A stretch of DNA of 64,000 bases from Streptomyces tendae (GCF_014650435.1 NZ_BMUY01000005.1:434001-498000), one strand, 5' to 3'; positions 33,066 to 41,810 are shown, counted from the stretch's first letter. Notes: generated from the letters alone by a model not told the origin. Translations and numbers: made by a program.

Positions 33066-34640
33066 ATGAAGACGCTCGACCACTGGCTCGCCTCCCCGTG
33101 GCGGCGCTCGGCCGTCGCCGTGCTCGTCGGGGCCCTGCCCGTGCTGGCCTTCCCCGGCCCGGCCCTGTGGTGGTGGGCCTGGTTCGCGCTGGTCCCCTGG
33201 ATCCTGCTGGCCCGGACCGCGCCGGGCGGCAGGCGGGCCGCGTACGACGGGTGGTGCGGCGGGTTCGGGTTCGTGCTCGCCATGCACCACTGGCTGCTGC
33301 CCAATCTGCACGTCTTCACCTTCGTCATCGCCGCGCTGCTCGGCGCGCTGTGGGTCCCGTGGGGCTGGCTGGTGCGCCGGACGCTGGGCGGGGCGCCGTC
33401 CACCGGCCGGGTCGCGGCGGCCCTGGTGGTGCTGCCGTCGGGCTGGCTGCTGGCGGAGCTGGTCCGCTCCTGGCAGGGGCTCGGCGGCCCCTGGGGGATG
33501 CTCGGCGCCAGTCAGTGGCAAGTGACCCCAGCGCTGCGGCTCGCCTCGGTGGGCGGCGTGTGGCTGCTCAGCTTCCTGGTGGTGGCCGTCAACGTCGCCC
33601 TCGCCGTTCTCGTCGCCGTACGCCGGGCGAGGGTGCCCGCCCTGGCCGGGCTCGTCGCCACCGCCGCGGCCACCTCGGCCGCCTGGGTCTGGTCGCCGCG
33701 CCCCGGCACCGAGGAGCGGGCCGCGATCGCCGTGGTGCAGCCGGGCGTCGTCGCCGGGGCGGACAGCGCCGACCGGCGGTTCGACCGCGAGGAACAGCTG
33801 ACCCGGCGGCTCGCGGACCGGGACCTCGACCTGATCGTCTGGGGCGAGAGCAGCGTCGGCTTCGACCTGGACGACCGCCCGGACCTGGCCCGGCGACTCG
33901 CCGCGCTGTCCCGGGAGACCGGAGCGGACATCCTGGTCAACGTGGACGCACGGCGCTCCGACAAACCCGGCATCTACAAGAGTTCGGTGCTCGTCGGCCC
34001 CGAGGGTCCGACCGGCGACCGGTACGACAAGATGCGGCTCGTCCCCTTCGGCGAGTACGTGCCGTTCCGTTCCGTGCTCGGCTGGGCCACCTCCGTCGGC
34101 AAGGCGGCCGGCGAGGACCGCAGGCAGGGCACCGAGCAGGTGGTGATGAACGTGGGCGACGGCCTGCGGATCGGGCCGATGGTCTGCTTCGAGAGCGCGT
34201 TCCCCGACATGAGCCGCAGCCTCGTCGCCGACGGCGCCGAGGTGCTGGTCGCCCAGTCCTCGACCTCGACCTTCCAGCACACCTGGGCGCCCGAGCAGCA
34301 CGCCTCGCTCGCCGCGCTGCGCGCCGCCGAGACCGGCCGGCCGATGGTGCACGCGACGCTGACCGGGGTCTCCGCCGTCTACGACGCGAGCGGCGCCCGG
34401 ATCGGCTCCTGGCTCGGCACCGACGCGAGCGCCTCGCGGGTGTACGAGATCCCGCTCACCCACGGCACCACGCCGTACGTCCGCTACGGCGACTGGACGG
34501 TGTACGCGGCGCTGGGGACCCTCGCGATCTGGGGCGCTGCCGAGGGCGTACGGACGGTGCGGCTCAGGCGGAGCGGTCGAGCACGGCCCGCACCACCCGC
34601 TCGCACAGCTCATGGGTCTCCAGCGCGTCCCGGGCGCTGA
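33066..34640 (+). CDS. lnt: Apolipoprotein N-acyltransferase
   Basis: 524-residue membrane enzyme that adds the third acyl chain to lipoproteins. About six to seven transmembrane helices are followed by an extracytoplasmic nitrilase domain with the Glu-Lys-Cys triad: IVWGESSVGFDL (Glu), YDKMRLVPFGEYVPF (Lys) and PMVCFESAFPDM (Cys). GGAGGAG lies three to eight bases before the ATG. Its 3' end overlaps the convergent dehydrogenase gene by 77 bases, with a Pro/Arg-rich tail in the overlap. Streptomyces usually carry two such genes; this matches the one near ung. Confidence 0.93.
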   Translation: MKTLDHWLASPWRRSAVAVLVGALPVLAFPGPALWWWAWFALVPWILLARTAPGGRRAAYDGWCGGFGFVLAMHHWLLPNLHVFTFVIAALLGALWVPWGWLVRRTLGGAPSTGRVAAALVVLPSGWLLAELVRSWQGLGGPWGMLGASQWQVTPALRLASVGGVWLLSFLVVAVNVALAVLVAVRRARVPALAGLVATAAATSAAWVWSPRPGTEERAAIAVVQPGVVAGADSADRRFDREEQLTRRLADRDLDLIVWGESSVGFDLDDRPDLARRLAALSRETGADILVNVDARRSDKPGIYKSSVLVGPEGPTGDRYDKMRLVPFGEYVPFRSVLGWATSVGKAAGEDRRQGTEQVVMNVGDGLRIGPMVCFESAFPDMSRSLVADGAEVLVAQSSTSTFQHTWAPEQHASLAALRAAETGRPMVHATLTGVSAVYDASGARIGSWLGTDASASRVYEIPLTHGTTPYVRYGDWTVYAALGTLAIWGAAEGVRTVRLRRSGRARPAPPARTAHGSPARPGR

Positions 34641-35469
34641 GCACCCGGCCGGCGCGCACCGCGTCGAGGAAGGCGAGCACCGCCTGCTCGATGCCGCGCT
34701 GGCGGGCCACGGGAACCCAGTCGCCGCGCCGCCGCACGGTCGGCTGGCCCTTGTGGTCGATCACCTCGGCGAGGTTGACCACCTGGCGCTTGGTGTCCTG
34801 CCCCGAGACCTCCAGGATCTCCTCCGCCGAGCCGCTGAGCCGGTTCATCACGCCGAGCGCGGTGAAGCCGTCACCGGCGAGCTGCAGCACGACGTGGTGG
34901 AGCAGGCCGTCCTCCGCGCGGGCGCGCACGGTCACGTCGTCGACCGGCCCGGGCACCAGGAACCTCAGCGTATCGACGACGTGGATGAAGTCGTCGAGGA
35001 TCATCGTGCGCGGGTCCTCGGGCAGTCCGGTGCGGTTCTTCTGCATGAGGATCAGCTCGCGCGGGTGCTCGGCGCACTGCGCGTACCCGGGGGCGTGGCG
35101 CCGGTTGAAGCCGACGGCGAGGCTGGTGCCGCGCTGCTCGGCGAGGGTCACCAGGCGTTCGGAGTCGGCGAGTTCGTAGGCGAGGGGCTTGTCGACGTAG
35201 GTGGGGACGCCGGCGTCCAGCAACCGGGACACGATCTCGGGGTGGGCGGCGGTCGGCGCGTGTACGAAGGCGGCGTCCGGGCCCTGGGCGAGCAGCGCGT
35301 CGAGGTCGGCGTGGCGCTGCGCCGGCGGGATGCGCAGCTTGTCCCCGACCCGGTTGAGGGTGGCGGGGGTGCGGGTCTGCAGGTGCAGTTCGATCCCGGG
35401 GAGGGCGGCGAGCACCGGCAGGTATGCCTTCTGCGCGATGTCGCCGAGTCCGATGCAGCCGACCTTCAC
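34564..35469 (-). CDS. Gfo/Idh/MocA family oxidoreductase
   Basis: 301-residue NAD(P)-dependent dehydrogenase. The N-terminal Rossmann domain opens VGCIGLGDIAQKAYLPVL, contains the EKP-like lysine in VPTYVDKPLAYEL (about residue 98) and GFNRRHAPGY; the C-terminal alpha/beta domain has DDFIHVVDTLRFL with the usual Asp/His. Substrates are usually sugars or inositol-type compounds. GTG at 35469 follows GAGGAG. It ends inside the 3' end of lnt. The flavin monooxygenase gene lies 13 bases upstream on the same strand, so the two may be one operon under the TetR regulator. Confidence 0.88.
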   Translation of the reverse strand: MKVGCIGLGDIAQKAYLPVLAALPGIELHLQTRTPATLNRVGDKLRIPPAQRHADLDALLAQGPDAAFVHAPTAAHPEIVSRLLDAGVPTYVDKPLAYELADSERLVTLAEQRGTSLAVGFNRRHAPGYAQCAEHPRELILMQKNRTGLPEDPRTMILDDFIHVVDTLRFLVPGPVDDVTVRARAEDGLLHHVVLQLAGDGFTALGVMNRLSGSAEEILEVSGQDTKRQVVNLAEVIDHKGQPTVRRRGDWVPVARQRGIEQAVLAFLDAVRAGRVLSARDALETHELCERVVRAVLDRSA

Positions 35470-35482
35470 GGGATGTGCTCCT

Positions 35483-36673
35483 CTAACGCTCGTTACGCTC
35501 GCCGACCTGGGTCCGCCGGGAAGCATACGGGGGCTGCGGGGGCCGCCAGTCGGCGATGCCGTCGAAGCCGCGCAGGAACAGGGCGGGTCCGGCCTTGGAC
35601 AGGGCGAGGATCGCGGCGTCGCGGACCGCGATCCCGGCGCGGTTGCTCATCAGGTTGAGGCGGGCCACCTTGACGGCCTGCCGGGCGATCGCGGTGGTGC
35701 GGGGCAGCCGGGCGGCGGAGTAGGCGGCGAGGTCCCGGCTGTGGTGGGCGAGCACGACCGCGTCCTCGATGGCCTGGTTGCCGCCCTGGCCGAGGTTGGG
35801 CGGCATCGCGTGCGCGGCGTCCCCGAGGAGGGCGACCCGGCCGCGGTGGTAGGCCGGCAGCGGCTCCGCGATGTGGTGGACGTCGTGCCGCAGGACGTCC
35901 TCGGGGCGGGCGGCGGCGAGCACGGCGGGGATCGGGTCGTGCCAGTCGCCGTAGCGGTGCAGCAGTTCGGCCTTCTCGTCGGCCGCGTGTCCGCCGGCGG
36001 GGGTGACGGCGGCGGCGTAGGAGTAGACCCGGCCGTCCTTGAGCGGGTGCGTGCCCCAGATGCGACCGCGGCCCCAGGTCTCGTGGGAGGCGAACTCGAC
36101 GCCCGGCACGGGTATCACGGTCCGCCAGGTGGTGAAGCCGGAGTAGACGGGACCCGGGTGGTCCGGGAAGAGCGCGCGGCGCACCACCGAGTGGATGCCG
36201 TCGGCCGCGACGACCAGGTCGGCCTCCAGTTGACCGGCCGGGGTGCGGACGGTGGCCGGGCGGTCGCGGTCCCCGGGGTCGGCCACCGTCGCGTCGGCGG
36301 CGGTGCGGACCGCGTCCGGCGGCAGCAGCGCGGCGAGGCTGTCGATGAGGGTGGACCGGTGCAGCAGCACCAGCGGACCGCCGAAGCGTGCCGCCGCCGC
36401 CTCGGCGCTGGACCGGGAGAGCCAGCGTCCGCCGGGGGTGCGCAGTCCGCCGTCGCCCTGCCAGGCGGCGAGGTCGCGGATCTCCTCGCCGAGGCCGATC
36501 ACGTCCAGGGCGCGCAGGGCGTTGGGCGACAGCGAGATGGCCGCGCCGATCGGGCGGAGCGAGGGGGCGCGCTCCAGGACGGTGACCCGCAGGCCGCTTT
36601 GGTGCAGGGCGGCCGCCGCGGTCAGGCCGCCGATGCCGCCGCCGATCACGACGGCGCTCCTCGTGCGTGTCAT
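35483..36673 (-). CDS. FAD-dependent monooxygenase
   Basis: 396-residue flavoprotein monooxygenase of the PheA/TetX/salicylate hydroxylase-like group: GxGxxG as VVIGGGIGGLTAAAAL (residue 8), the DG-type motif VVAADGIHSVVRRALFP (about 155) and GD motif VALLGDAAHAMPPNLGQGGN (about 275). It hydroxylates an aromatic or polyketide-like compound using NAD(P)H. ATG at 36673 has GAGG upstream. Three 15-base repeats and three operators for the divergent TetR regulator follow upstream. The dehydrogenase gene follows 13 bases downstream. Confidence 0.9.
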   Translation of the reverse strand: MTRTRSAVVIGGGIGGLTAAAALHQSGLRVTVLERAPSLRPIGAAISLSPNALRALDVIGLGEEIRDLAAWQGDGGLRTPGGRWLSRSSAEAAAARFGGPLVLLHRSTLIDSLAALLPPDAVRTAADATVADPGDRDRPATVRTPAGQLEADLVVAADGIHSVVRRALFPDHPGPVYSGFTTWRTVIPVPGVEFASHETWGRGRIWGTHPLKDGRVYSYAAAVTPAGGHAADEKAELLHRYGDWHDPIPAVLAAARPEDVLRHDVHHIAEPLPAYHRGRVALLGDAAHAMPPNLGQGGNQAIEDAVVLAHHSRDLAAYSAARLPRTTAIARQAVKVARLNLMSNRAGIAVRDAAILALSKAGPALFLRGFDGIADWRPPQPPYASRRTQVGERNER

Positions 36674-36687
36674 GACTGTCCTCGGCA

Positions 36688-36732
36688 TTCTCTTCGACGC
36701 GGTTCTCTTCGATGCGGTTCTCTTCCACATGG
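36688..36732 (-). repeat. Three tandem 15-base repeats in the leader of the monooxygenase gene
   Basis: TTCTCTTCGACGCGG and two close copies occupy 36688-36702, 36703-36717 and 36718-36732, between the TetR operators and the monooxygenase start, hence within its probable untranslated leader. Confidence 0.8.
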
Positions 36733-36736
36733 GTTC

Positions 36737-36802
36737 ACTACAGTTGCAGTGGCTCACTACAGCTGTAGTAGCTCCTGACGTCGACTGTACTACAGCCGTA
36801 GT
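36737..36802. promoter_or_regulatory. Three TetR-type operators in the divergent promoter region
   Basis: ACTACAGCTGTAGT at 36756-36769 is a perfect 14-base palindrome; near-copies lie at 36737-36750 (ACTACAGTTGCAGT) and 36789-36802 (ACTACAGCCGTAGT). The last sits just before the -10 box of the TetR gene and the other two toward the monooxygenase start, so one repressor could shut off both directions. Confidence 0.8.
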
Positions 36803-36810
36803 GGGGCAGG

Positions 36811-36816
36811 TAGGTT
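36811..36816 (+). promoter_or_regulatory. -10 box of the leaderless TetR gene promoter
   Basis: TAGGTT ends seven bases before the ATG at 36824; the third operator lies nine bases upstream of it, between the -35 and -10 positions, consistent with autorepression. Confidence 0.55.
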
Positions 36817-36823
36817 GATCTCC

Positions 36824-37444
36824 ATGTCCGCACACACCGCGTCCCCCGGCCTCCCGGCGGGAGCCTCCCGCGCCGATCTGGTCGCCGACGCCGCCCTGGC
36901 CCTGCTCGCCGAGCGCGGGATGCGCGGCCTCACGCACCGGGCGGTCGACGAGAGGGCGGCACTCCCGCAGGGCTCCACGTCCAACGTCGCGCGGACCCGG
37001 CAGGCGCTGCTGGAGCTGGCGGTGCGGCGCCTGGCCGACCGGGAGTCCAGGGTGCTGGCGCTGCACGAGATGCCGGACCCGCGCGCCGGGCTCGCCGCCC
37101 TGGTGGACGCGCTGGCGCTGGCGACGCACCGCGCCCTGACCGGCAACCGCGCGCTGACGCTGGCCCGGTACGAGCTGGCGCTGGAGGCCACCCGCCGACC
37201 GGAGTTGCGGGCGCACTTCGACGCGGCGGGCGGCCGCTTCCGCGAGCAACTGGGCGCCCTCGTCACCGCGATGGGCTCGACCGACCTGGACCGTCACGTG
37301 CTCTCGCTGGTCGCCTGGGCGGACGGTCTGATGTTCAGCTGTGTGGCCGGGTCGTTCCACGCCGAGGTGCCGAGCCTGAAGGAGGTGCGCTCGGGGCTGC
37401 GGGAGCTGCTGAACGGCATGCTGGGCGACCTGCCGTCGAGCTGA
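36824..37444 (+). CDS. TetR family transcriptional regulator
   Basis: 206-residue TetR-type repressor. The N-terminal helix-turn-helix is visible as ADAALALLAERGMRGLTHRA followed by ALPQGSTSNVARTRQALLEL (TTTVxxVY-like region). The C-terminal ligand domain is helical. It is divergent from the FAD monooxygenase and shares three palindromic operators with it, so it very likely represses that gene, its downstream dehydrogenase and itself, and is released by the monooxygenase substrate or a related compound. ATG at 36824 is leaderless; a TTG three codons upstream lies inside the -10 box. Confidence 0.88.
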   Translation: MSAHTASPGLPAGASRADLVADAALALLAERGMRGLTHRAVDERAALPQGSTSNVARTRQALLELAVRRLADRESRVLALHEMPDPRAGLAALVDALALATHRALTGNRALTLARYELALEATRRPELRAHFDAAGGRFREQLGALVTAMGSTDLDRHVLSLVAWADGLMFSCVAGSFHAEVPSLKEVRSGLRELLNGMLGDLPSS

Positions 37445-37486
37445 AAACTCCTGGTGGGGACGGCCGGTCTGGGCGAGGATGCCGGG

Positions 37487-37999
37487 ATGACGACCGAACG
37501 CCGCGAACCCGCGACCGACGCCGACGAACGCACCATGCTGGAAGGCTGGCTCGAGTACCACCGGCAGACCCTCGACTGGAAGTGCGAGGGGCTCACCGAC
37601 GAGCAGTTGAGGACGGCCGTCGTCGCGCCGTCGACGCTGTCCCTGATGGGACTGGTGCGGCACATGGCGGAGGTGGAGCGCAGCTGGTACCGCAGGGTGC
37701 TGGCGGCCGAGGACGCGGGCCCGATCTACTACTCGGACGAGGACCCGGAGGGCGAGTTCCGGCTCACCGAGGCGGACGCGTTCGCCGAGGCCCGCGCCAC
37801 CTGGCAGGCCGAGATCGAGGCGGCCCGGCGCAACGCGGCCGGCGTACCCCTGGGCGAACCGACCCGGGGCAGGCACCTGCGCACCGGTGAGCGCTACACC
37901 CTGCGCTGGATCCACACTCACATGATCGAGGAGTACGCGCGGCACAACGGGCACGCGGACCTGATCCGCGAGCGCCTGGACGGAGCCACCGGGGACTGA
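37487..37999 (+). CDS. DinB family protein (DUF664 type)
   Basis: 170-residue four-helix-bundle protein of the DinB/mycothiol-transferase superfamily. Metal-binding histidine positions are suggested by LMGLVRHMAEVERSWYR (about residue 58) and the C-terminal LRWIHTHMIEEYARHNGHADLIRE (two His three to four residues apart). Members include thiol-S-transferases that use mycothiol in actinobacteria. ATG at 37487 is taken because the upstream extension in frame has no homology. It lies 42 bases downstream of the TetR gene on the same strand. Confidence 0.85.
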   Translation: MTTERREPATDADERTMLEGWLEYHRQTLDWKCEGLTDEQLRTAVVAPSTLSLMGLVRHMAEVERSWYRRVLAAEDAGPIYYSDEDPEGEFRLTEADAFAEARATWQAEIEAARRNAAGVPLGEPTRGRHLRTGERYTLRWIHTHMIEEYARHNGHADLIRERLDGATGD

Positions 38000-38102
38000 C
38001 GTCACCTCCGGTCGCCCCAGGGCCTCCGTACGGGGCCGGAGATCACCCGTGCGGGGCAACCTCCGCTCGTCGGGCGCCGGTCGCAGGGCCCGAAGCAGCA
38101 GA

Positions 38103-38609
38103 GTGGCGCGGGTGCATCGAACGACGACCACCGCAACGCTTCTGGTGACCGTGGCTGTCTCGGCCCTGACCGGTTGTACGACGGTCCGGGGCCCGGCCGC
38201 GGCCGACCCGTCGGCGGCGGGCGCCCGCTCGTCCGCGCCGCGTCCGGAGGGTCCGGCCGAGCCCCGGGTCGTTCAGGCCCCGGCCCGGGAGGCGCTGGAG
38301 ATGATCGGCCCCTCCCCGTCCCCGGAGCGTGCCGACGGGACACCGCGCCGTACGAAGCCCCCGGCGACCCCGGCCGCGCCGCACCGTCCCCCGGCCGCCC
38401 ACGCCCCCGAGCAGCGGCCCGCCCGTCCGGCGGCACCGGAGCACACCCGTGCGCCCGCGACGCCCGGGCCCCGGGTGCCGGATCTGCCCGGCCCGTCCGG
38501 CGACCGCACCGGTGGCAAGGCGGACGTGTGCTCCCTCGGCAAGCAGTACGGCGGTTGGCGGCCCGGCAGCCCCGAGGCCCGCATCTGCGAGGACGCCTAC
38601 GGCCGCTGA
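38103..38609 (+). CDS. Putative secreted lipoprotein, Pro/Ala-rich
   Basis: 168 residues. A signal peptide with an Arg-containing N-terminus (VHRTTTTATLLVTVAVSAL) ends in a lipobox (LTGC), so it should be a lipid-anchored envelope protein. The body is a long Pro/Ala/Arg-rich low-complexity region of about 110 residues, ending in a small conserved motif DVCSLGKQYGGWRPGSPEARICEDAYGR-like patch with two Cys. The C-terminal patch is what is conserved in such Streptomyces proteins. GTG at 38103 or 38112 could be the start. Function unknown. Confidence 0.65.
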   Translation: MARVHRTTTTATLLVTVAVSALTGCTTVRGPAAADPSAAGARSSAPRPEGPAEPRVVQAPAREALEMIGPSPSPERADGTPRRTKPPATPAAPHRPPAAHAPEQRPARPAAPEHTRAPATPGPRVPDLPGPSGDRTGGKADVCSLGKQYGGWRPGSPEARICEDAYGR

Positions 38610-38621
38610 CACGACACCTCC

Positions 38622-39164
38622 CTAGGGCCGCTGCCGCGGTGGGCGGCCCCGTCCCTCGGGGCGGTCGGGTCCGCCCGTGCCCCGTTCGGTGCCGTCGAGG
38701 CGCAGCTCCAGGCGGTCGATCGAGGCGCGTACGCCCTCTTCGTAGGGCCCGGGGGCGAGGGAGTGGGCCGCGGCGCGGGCGCGCCACAGGTGCAGCCGGG
38801 CGGCCTCGCGGTGACCGAGCCGGTCGTAGTCCGCCGCCACGTTCAGGTGGAGCGAGGGGTAGAGGGCGCGGGCGGCGGGCGTGCCCTCGTGCCGGTCGGC
38901 GAGCAGGTCCTCCGTCAGCTCCTCGGCGGCGGACAGGGCCCGCAGGTCCCAGGCCAGCTCCTCCTCGGGGTCGTCCTGGGTGTCGGCCAGGTAATGAGCC
39001 AGCGTGCAGCGGTGCAGGGCGTCGCCGTGCTCGCCGATCTCCGCCCACAGGCCGAGGAAGCGGTGCCGGGCCTCCTCGCGGTCGCCCGCGTGATGCAGCA
39101 TGGCGACCTGGCCGATCCGCGTCAGCACCGCATCGGGCGCCGCCTGCCCCTGTCCCTTCGCCAC
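38622..39164 (-). CDS. TPR-like helical protein of unknown function
   Basis: 180 residues, nearly all helical with a repeat-like pattern (AVLTRIGQVAMLHHAGDREEA, then LWAEIGEHGDALHRCTLAHYLA and YPSLHLNVAADYDRLGHREAA), consistent with tetratricopeptide repeats. The C-terminal 20 residues are Arg/Gly/Pro-rich. It is conserved-looking and has normal codon use. No enzymatic motif is seen. It is convergent with the lipoprotein gene, with 12 bases between stops, and upstream of it lies the ung terminator. Confidence 0.75.
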   Translation of the reverse strand: MAKGQGQAAPDAVLTRIGQVAMLHHAGDREEARHRFLGLWAEIGEHGDALHRCTLAHYLADTQDDPEEELAWDLRALSAAEELTEDLLADRHEGTPAARALYPSLHLNVAADYDRLGHREAARLHLWRARAAAHSLAPGPYEEGVRASIDRLELRLDGTERGTGGPDRPEGRGRPPRQRP

Positions 39165-39249
39165 CGCGTCCTCCGTGCCCTCGTCGGCTGTCCCGACGAC
39201 GCTAACCGCACGCGTCCGCTTTGCCCGTCAGGCGGCACCGGGGTGCGCT

Positions 39250-39276
39250 CGGGCCGGTCGGCGACGGACCGGCCCG
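39250..39276 (-). terminator. Hairpin terminator after ung
   Basis: A perfect 10-base-pair GC stem (39250-39259 with 39267-39276) and seven-base loop lies about 14 bases beyond the ung stop codon on the minus strand. Confidence 0.75.
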
Positions 39277-39289
39277 GGACCGGAACCGC

Positions 39290-39973
39290 TCAGCCCAGGT
39301 TCGGGATGGTCCAGTCGATCGGCTCGTGGCCCTGCCCCGCGACCGCCTCGTTGATCTGCGTGAAGGGCCGGGAGCCGAAGAACTTCTTCGCGGACAGCGG
39401 GGAGGGGTGCGCCCCCTTGACCACGGCGTGCCGCGCCTCGTCGATCAGCGGCAGCTTCTTCTGCGCGTAGTTGCCCCACAGCACGAACACCGCCGGGTCG
39501 GTCCGGGCGGCCACCGCACGGATCACCGCGTCGGTGAACAACTCCCAGCCGCGGGACTTGTGCGAGTTCGCCTCACCGGCGCGGACCGTGAGGACCGCGT
39601 TGAGCAGCAGGACGCCCTGCTTCGCCCACGGCATCAGATAGCCGTTGTCCGGGATCGGGGTGTCCAGCTCCGCGTGCATCTCCTTGTAGATGTTGCGCAG
39701 GGACGGCGGGACCTTCACGCCCGGCCGGACCGAGAAGCACAGCCCGTGCCCCTGGCCCTCGCCGTGGTACGGGTCCTGACCGAGGACCAGCACCTTCACC
39801 CGGTCGAACGGCGTGGCCTCCAGTGCGGCGAAGACCTCCTCGCGCGGCGGGTAGACGGGGCCGTTCGCCCGCTCCTCCTCGACGAACTCCATCAGCTCCT
39901 TGAAGTAGGGCTGTTGCAGCTCGCCGCCCAGCACCTCGCGCCAGGACTCGGGCAGCATGGCGATGTCGGTCAC
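39290..39973 (-). CDS. ung: Uracil-DNA glycosylase (family 1)
   Basis: 227-residue base-excision repair enzyme that removes uracil from DNA. Catalytic and binding motifs: LVLGQDPYHGEGQGHGLCFS (water-activating Asp), VLLLNAVLTVRAG (Asn pocket), VFVLWGNYAQKK and KGAHPSPLSAKKFFG (the HPSPLS motif). The C-terminal RPFTQINEAV is typical. GTG at 39973 is preceded by AAGGAAG and gives the family start MTDIAMLPESW; the open frame goes 11 codons further to another GTG. A hairpin follows. Confidence 0.95.
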   Translation of the reverse strand: MTDIAMLPESWREVLGGELQQPYFKELMEFVEEERANGPVYPPREEVFAALEATPFDRVKVLVLGQDPYHGEGQGHGLCFSVRPGVKVPPSLRNIYKEMHAELDTPIPDNGYLMPWAKQGVLLLNAVLTVRAGEANSHKSRGWELFTDAVIRAVAARTDPAVFVLWGNYAQKKLPLIDEARHAVVKGAHPSPLSAKKFFGSRPFTQINEAVAGQGHEPIDWTIPNLG

Positions 39974-40046
39974 GTCGACTTCCTTACGCTGTGCGGTCGC
40001 TTCCACTGCCCAAGAACCTACCGCCGACCACTGACAACGGGGGCGC

Positions 40047-41633
40047 CTACCAGCTCGTCTTCCGTTCGAGCTGCCACATCATCATGATCGTGGACGGGTC
40101 CAGGGCCTGCTCGGCGCCCGAGATGTCCGTGCTGGCGGCCACGTACTGCTTGCCCTGCCACAGCGGCAGCAGCCGCGCGTCGTCCACCATGATCTGCTGC
40201 GCCTGCTCGAACTCCCTCTCCACGTTGGCGCGGTCGCTCTCCCGGCGTGAGCGCGGCAGCAGTTCGCCGGTGATCTCCGGGGTGAGGTAGGGCGTGCCGA
40301 GCGCGTTCTGCTTTCCGACGAAGGGGGCGATGAAGTTCTCCGCGTCCGGGAAGTCCGGGGACCAGCCGCGTCCGAAGACCGGGTACTCGCCCTTCTGGTA
40401 GCCGGCGACGTACGTCTTCCAGGGGCGGCTCTTGAGGGTGACCTTGAACAGGCCGGAGGCGTCGAGCTGCCGCTTGATCTCCTCGAACTCCACCGCCGTC
40501 TCGGAGCCGTAGCGGTCGGTGGTGTACCAGAGGGTGAGCGGGACCGGGTCGGTGATGCCGGCCTCCTCCAGCAGCTCGCGGGCCTTGGGGACGCTGGGGT
40601 CGCCGTAGTCGTCGAAGAAGCCCGTGGTGTGGCCGGTGAGGCCCTTGGGGACCATCGAGTACAGCGGGTCGACGGTGTCCTGGTAGATCTTGTGGGCGAT
40701 CATCGTCCGGTCGATCACCTGGGCGACGGCCTGGCGCACTTCCTTGCGTCCCGCCCAGGGGTCCTCCGGGTTGAAGACGAGGTAGCTGATCTCCGTACCG
40801 CTGCCCTCGACCAGTTGGAGGTTCTCCTCCTTGCCCTCCTTGCCCTGGAGCGTGACGACGTCGTCGGCGGCGAGGCCGCGGTAGGTCACCTGGATGTCTC
40901 CGTCGCGCAGCGCCTTCACCATGCCGGCGGAGTCCTTGAAGTAGCGGATGGTCACCGCCTTGTTGTGCCGTTCGGCGAAGCCCTCGTAGTGGTCGTTGCG
41001 CACGAGTTCGGCCCGTTCGCCGTCCTCGTACGACTGGAGGGTGTACGGGCCGGAGCCCACGACACCGCTGCCTTCGCGCAGGGCGTCCGCGGGGTAGTCG
41101 TCGGGGTCGACGATCGACATGGCGGGGGTGGCGAGCACGAACGGGAAGGTGGCGTCCGGCTTGTTGAGGTGGAAGACCACCTCGCGCTCGCTCGGCGCCT
41201 GGACGCGTTCGAGGCTGCCGAGCAGGCCGGCCGGACCACCGTTGACGTTGATGTCCTTGATCCGGTCGATCGAGTGCTTGACCGCCCGGGCGTCGAGGCG
41301 GTCGCCGTTGGAGAAGGTCAGTCCCTCGCGCAGCTCGCAGCGGTACACCTGGTTCGTGCTGTCGGTGAACGAGCACTGCTCGGCGGCGTCGGGCTGGGGC
41401 GCGGTGGCGCCGCTGGGGTAACTGAGCAGCGTCTGGTAGATGTTCCGGAACAGCTCCCAGGAGCCGTCCCAGGACGCCGCCGGATCGAGTGTGCTGGGGG
41501 CGCTGGTCGTCCCCACGACGATCGGCTTCTCGTCCTGCGAACTGTCGGACGACAGCATGCTGCATCCGGTGACCAGTGAGGATATGGACACGATGGCCGC
41601 GACCCGCCGCAGGCCTCGCTTCCGGTTGAACAC
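40047..41633 (-). CDS. ABC transporter substrate-binding lipoprotein (oligopeptide type)
   Basis: 528-residue extracellular solute-binding protein family 5 lipoprotein. Signal peptide RKRGLRRVAAIVSISSLVTGC with a lipobox (LVTGC) and lipidated Cys at about residue 24, then the mature domain: NIYQTLLSYPSG, DGDIQVTYRG, AHKIYQDTVDPLYSMVPKGL and a C-terminal ASTDISG. It binds peptides or similar solutes, but no permease or ATPase gene is adjacent, so it may serve a distant transporter or act as a receptor. GTG at 41633 follows GGAG with suitable spacing. Confidence 0.88.
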   Translation of the reverse strand: MFNRKRGLRRVAAIVSISSLVTGCSMLSSDSSQDEKPIVVGTTSAPSTLDPAASWDGSWELFRNIYQTLLSYPSGATAPQPDAAEQCSFTDSTNQVYRCELREGLTFSNGDRLDARAVKHSIDRIKDINVNGGPAGLLGSLERVQAPSEREVVFHLNKPDATFPFVLATPAMSIVDPDDYPADALREGSGVVGSGPYTLQSYEDGERAELVRNDHYEGFAERHNKAVTIRYFKDSAGMVKALRDGDIQVTYRGLAADDVVTLQGKEGKEENLQLVEGSGTEISYLVFNPEDPWAGRKEVRQAVAQVIDRTMIAHKIYQDTVDPLYSMVPKGLTGHTTGFFDDYGDPSVPKARELLEEAGITDPVPLTLWYTTDRYGSETAVEFEEIKRQLDASGLFKVTLKSRPWKTYVAGYQKGEYPVFGRGWSPDFPDAENFIAPFVGKQNALGTPYLTPEITGELLPRSRRESDRANVEREFEQAQQIMVDDARLLPLWQGKQYVAASTDISGAEQALDPSTIMMMWQLERKTSW

Positions 41634-41697
41634 GCGCACGCTCCTCGATCCGCCGTACCAAGGGTCGGCAGACCATACCGCAGCGCCACGCACCCTG

Positions 41698-41719
41698 AAC
41701 CCCCTTCTGAACAGGGGTT
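41698..41719. promoter_or_regulatory. Inverted repeat upstream of the substrate-binding gene
   Basis: AACCCC (41698-41703) and GGGGTT (41714-41719) form six-base arms with a ten-base spacer in an AT-richer promoter-like stretch. It may be an operator or a weak hairpin. Confidence 0.35.
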
Positions 41720-41770
41720 TTGATCATTTGAGGATGACTACGTTGTCATCGTGCGCCGGTCTCCGATACG

Positions 41771-41810
41771 CGGACACGGGCGCCGTTCTCGTCGACGGCG
41801 CCCGTGTCCG
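41771..41810 (-). terminator. Strong hairpin terminator after the fabG-like pair
   Basis: A perfect 16-base-pair stem (41771-41786 with 41795-41810) with an eight-base loop lies about 30 bases beyond the stop codon of the second reductase on the minus strand, and well before the substrate-binding gene. Confidence 0.85.

Noticed and set aside
36815..36823. TTG start three codons upstream of the TetR gene
   Set aside because: The TTG overlaps the -10 box, so it would not be in the transcript.
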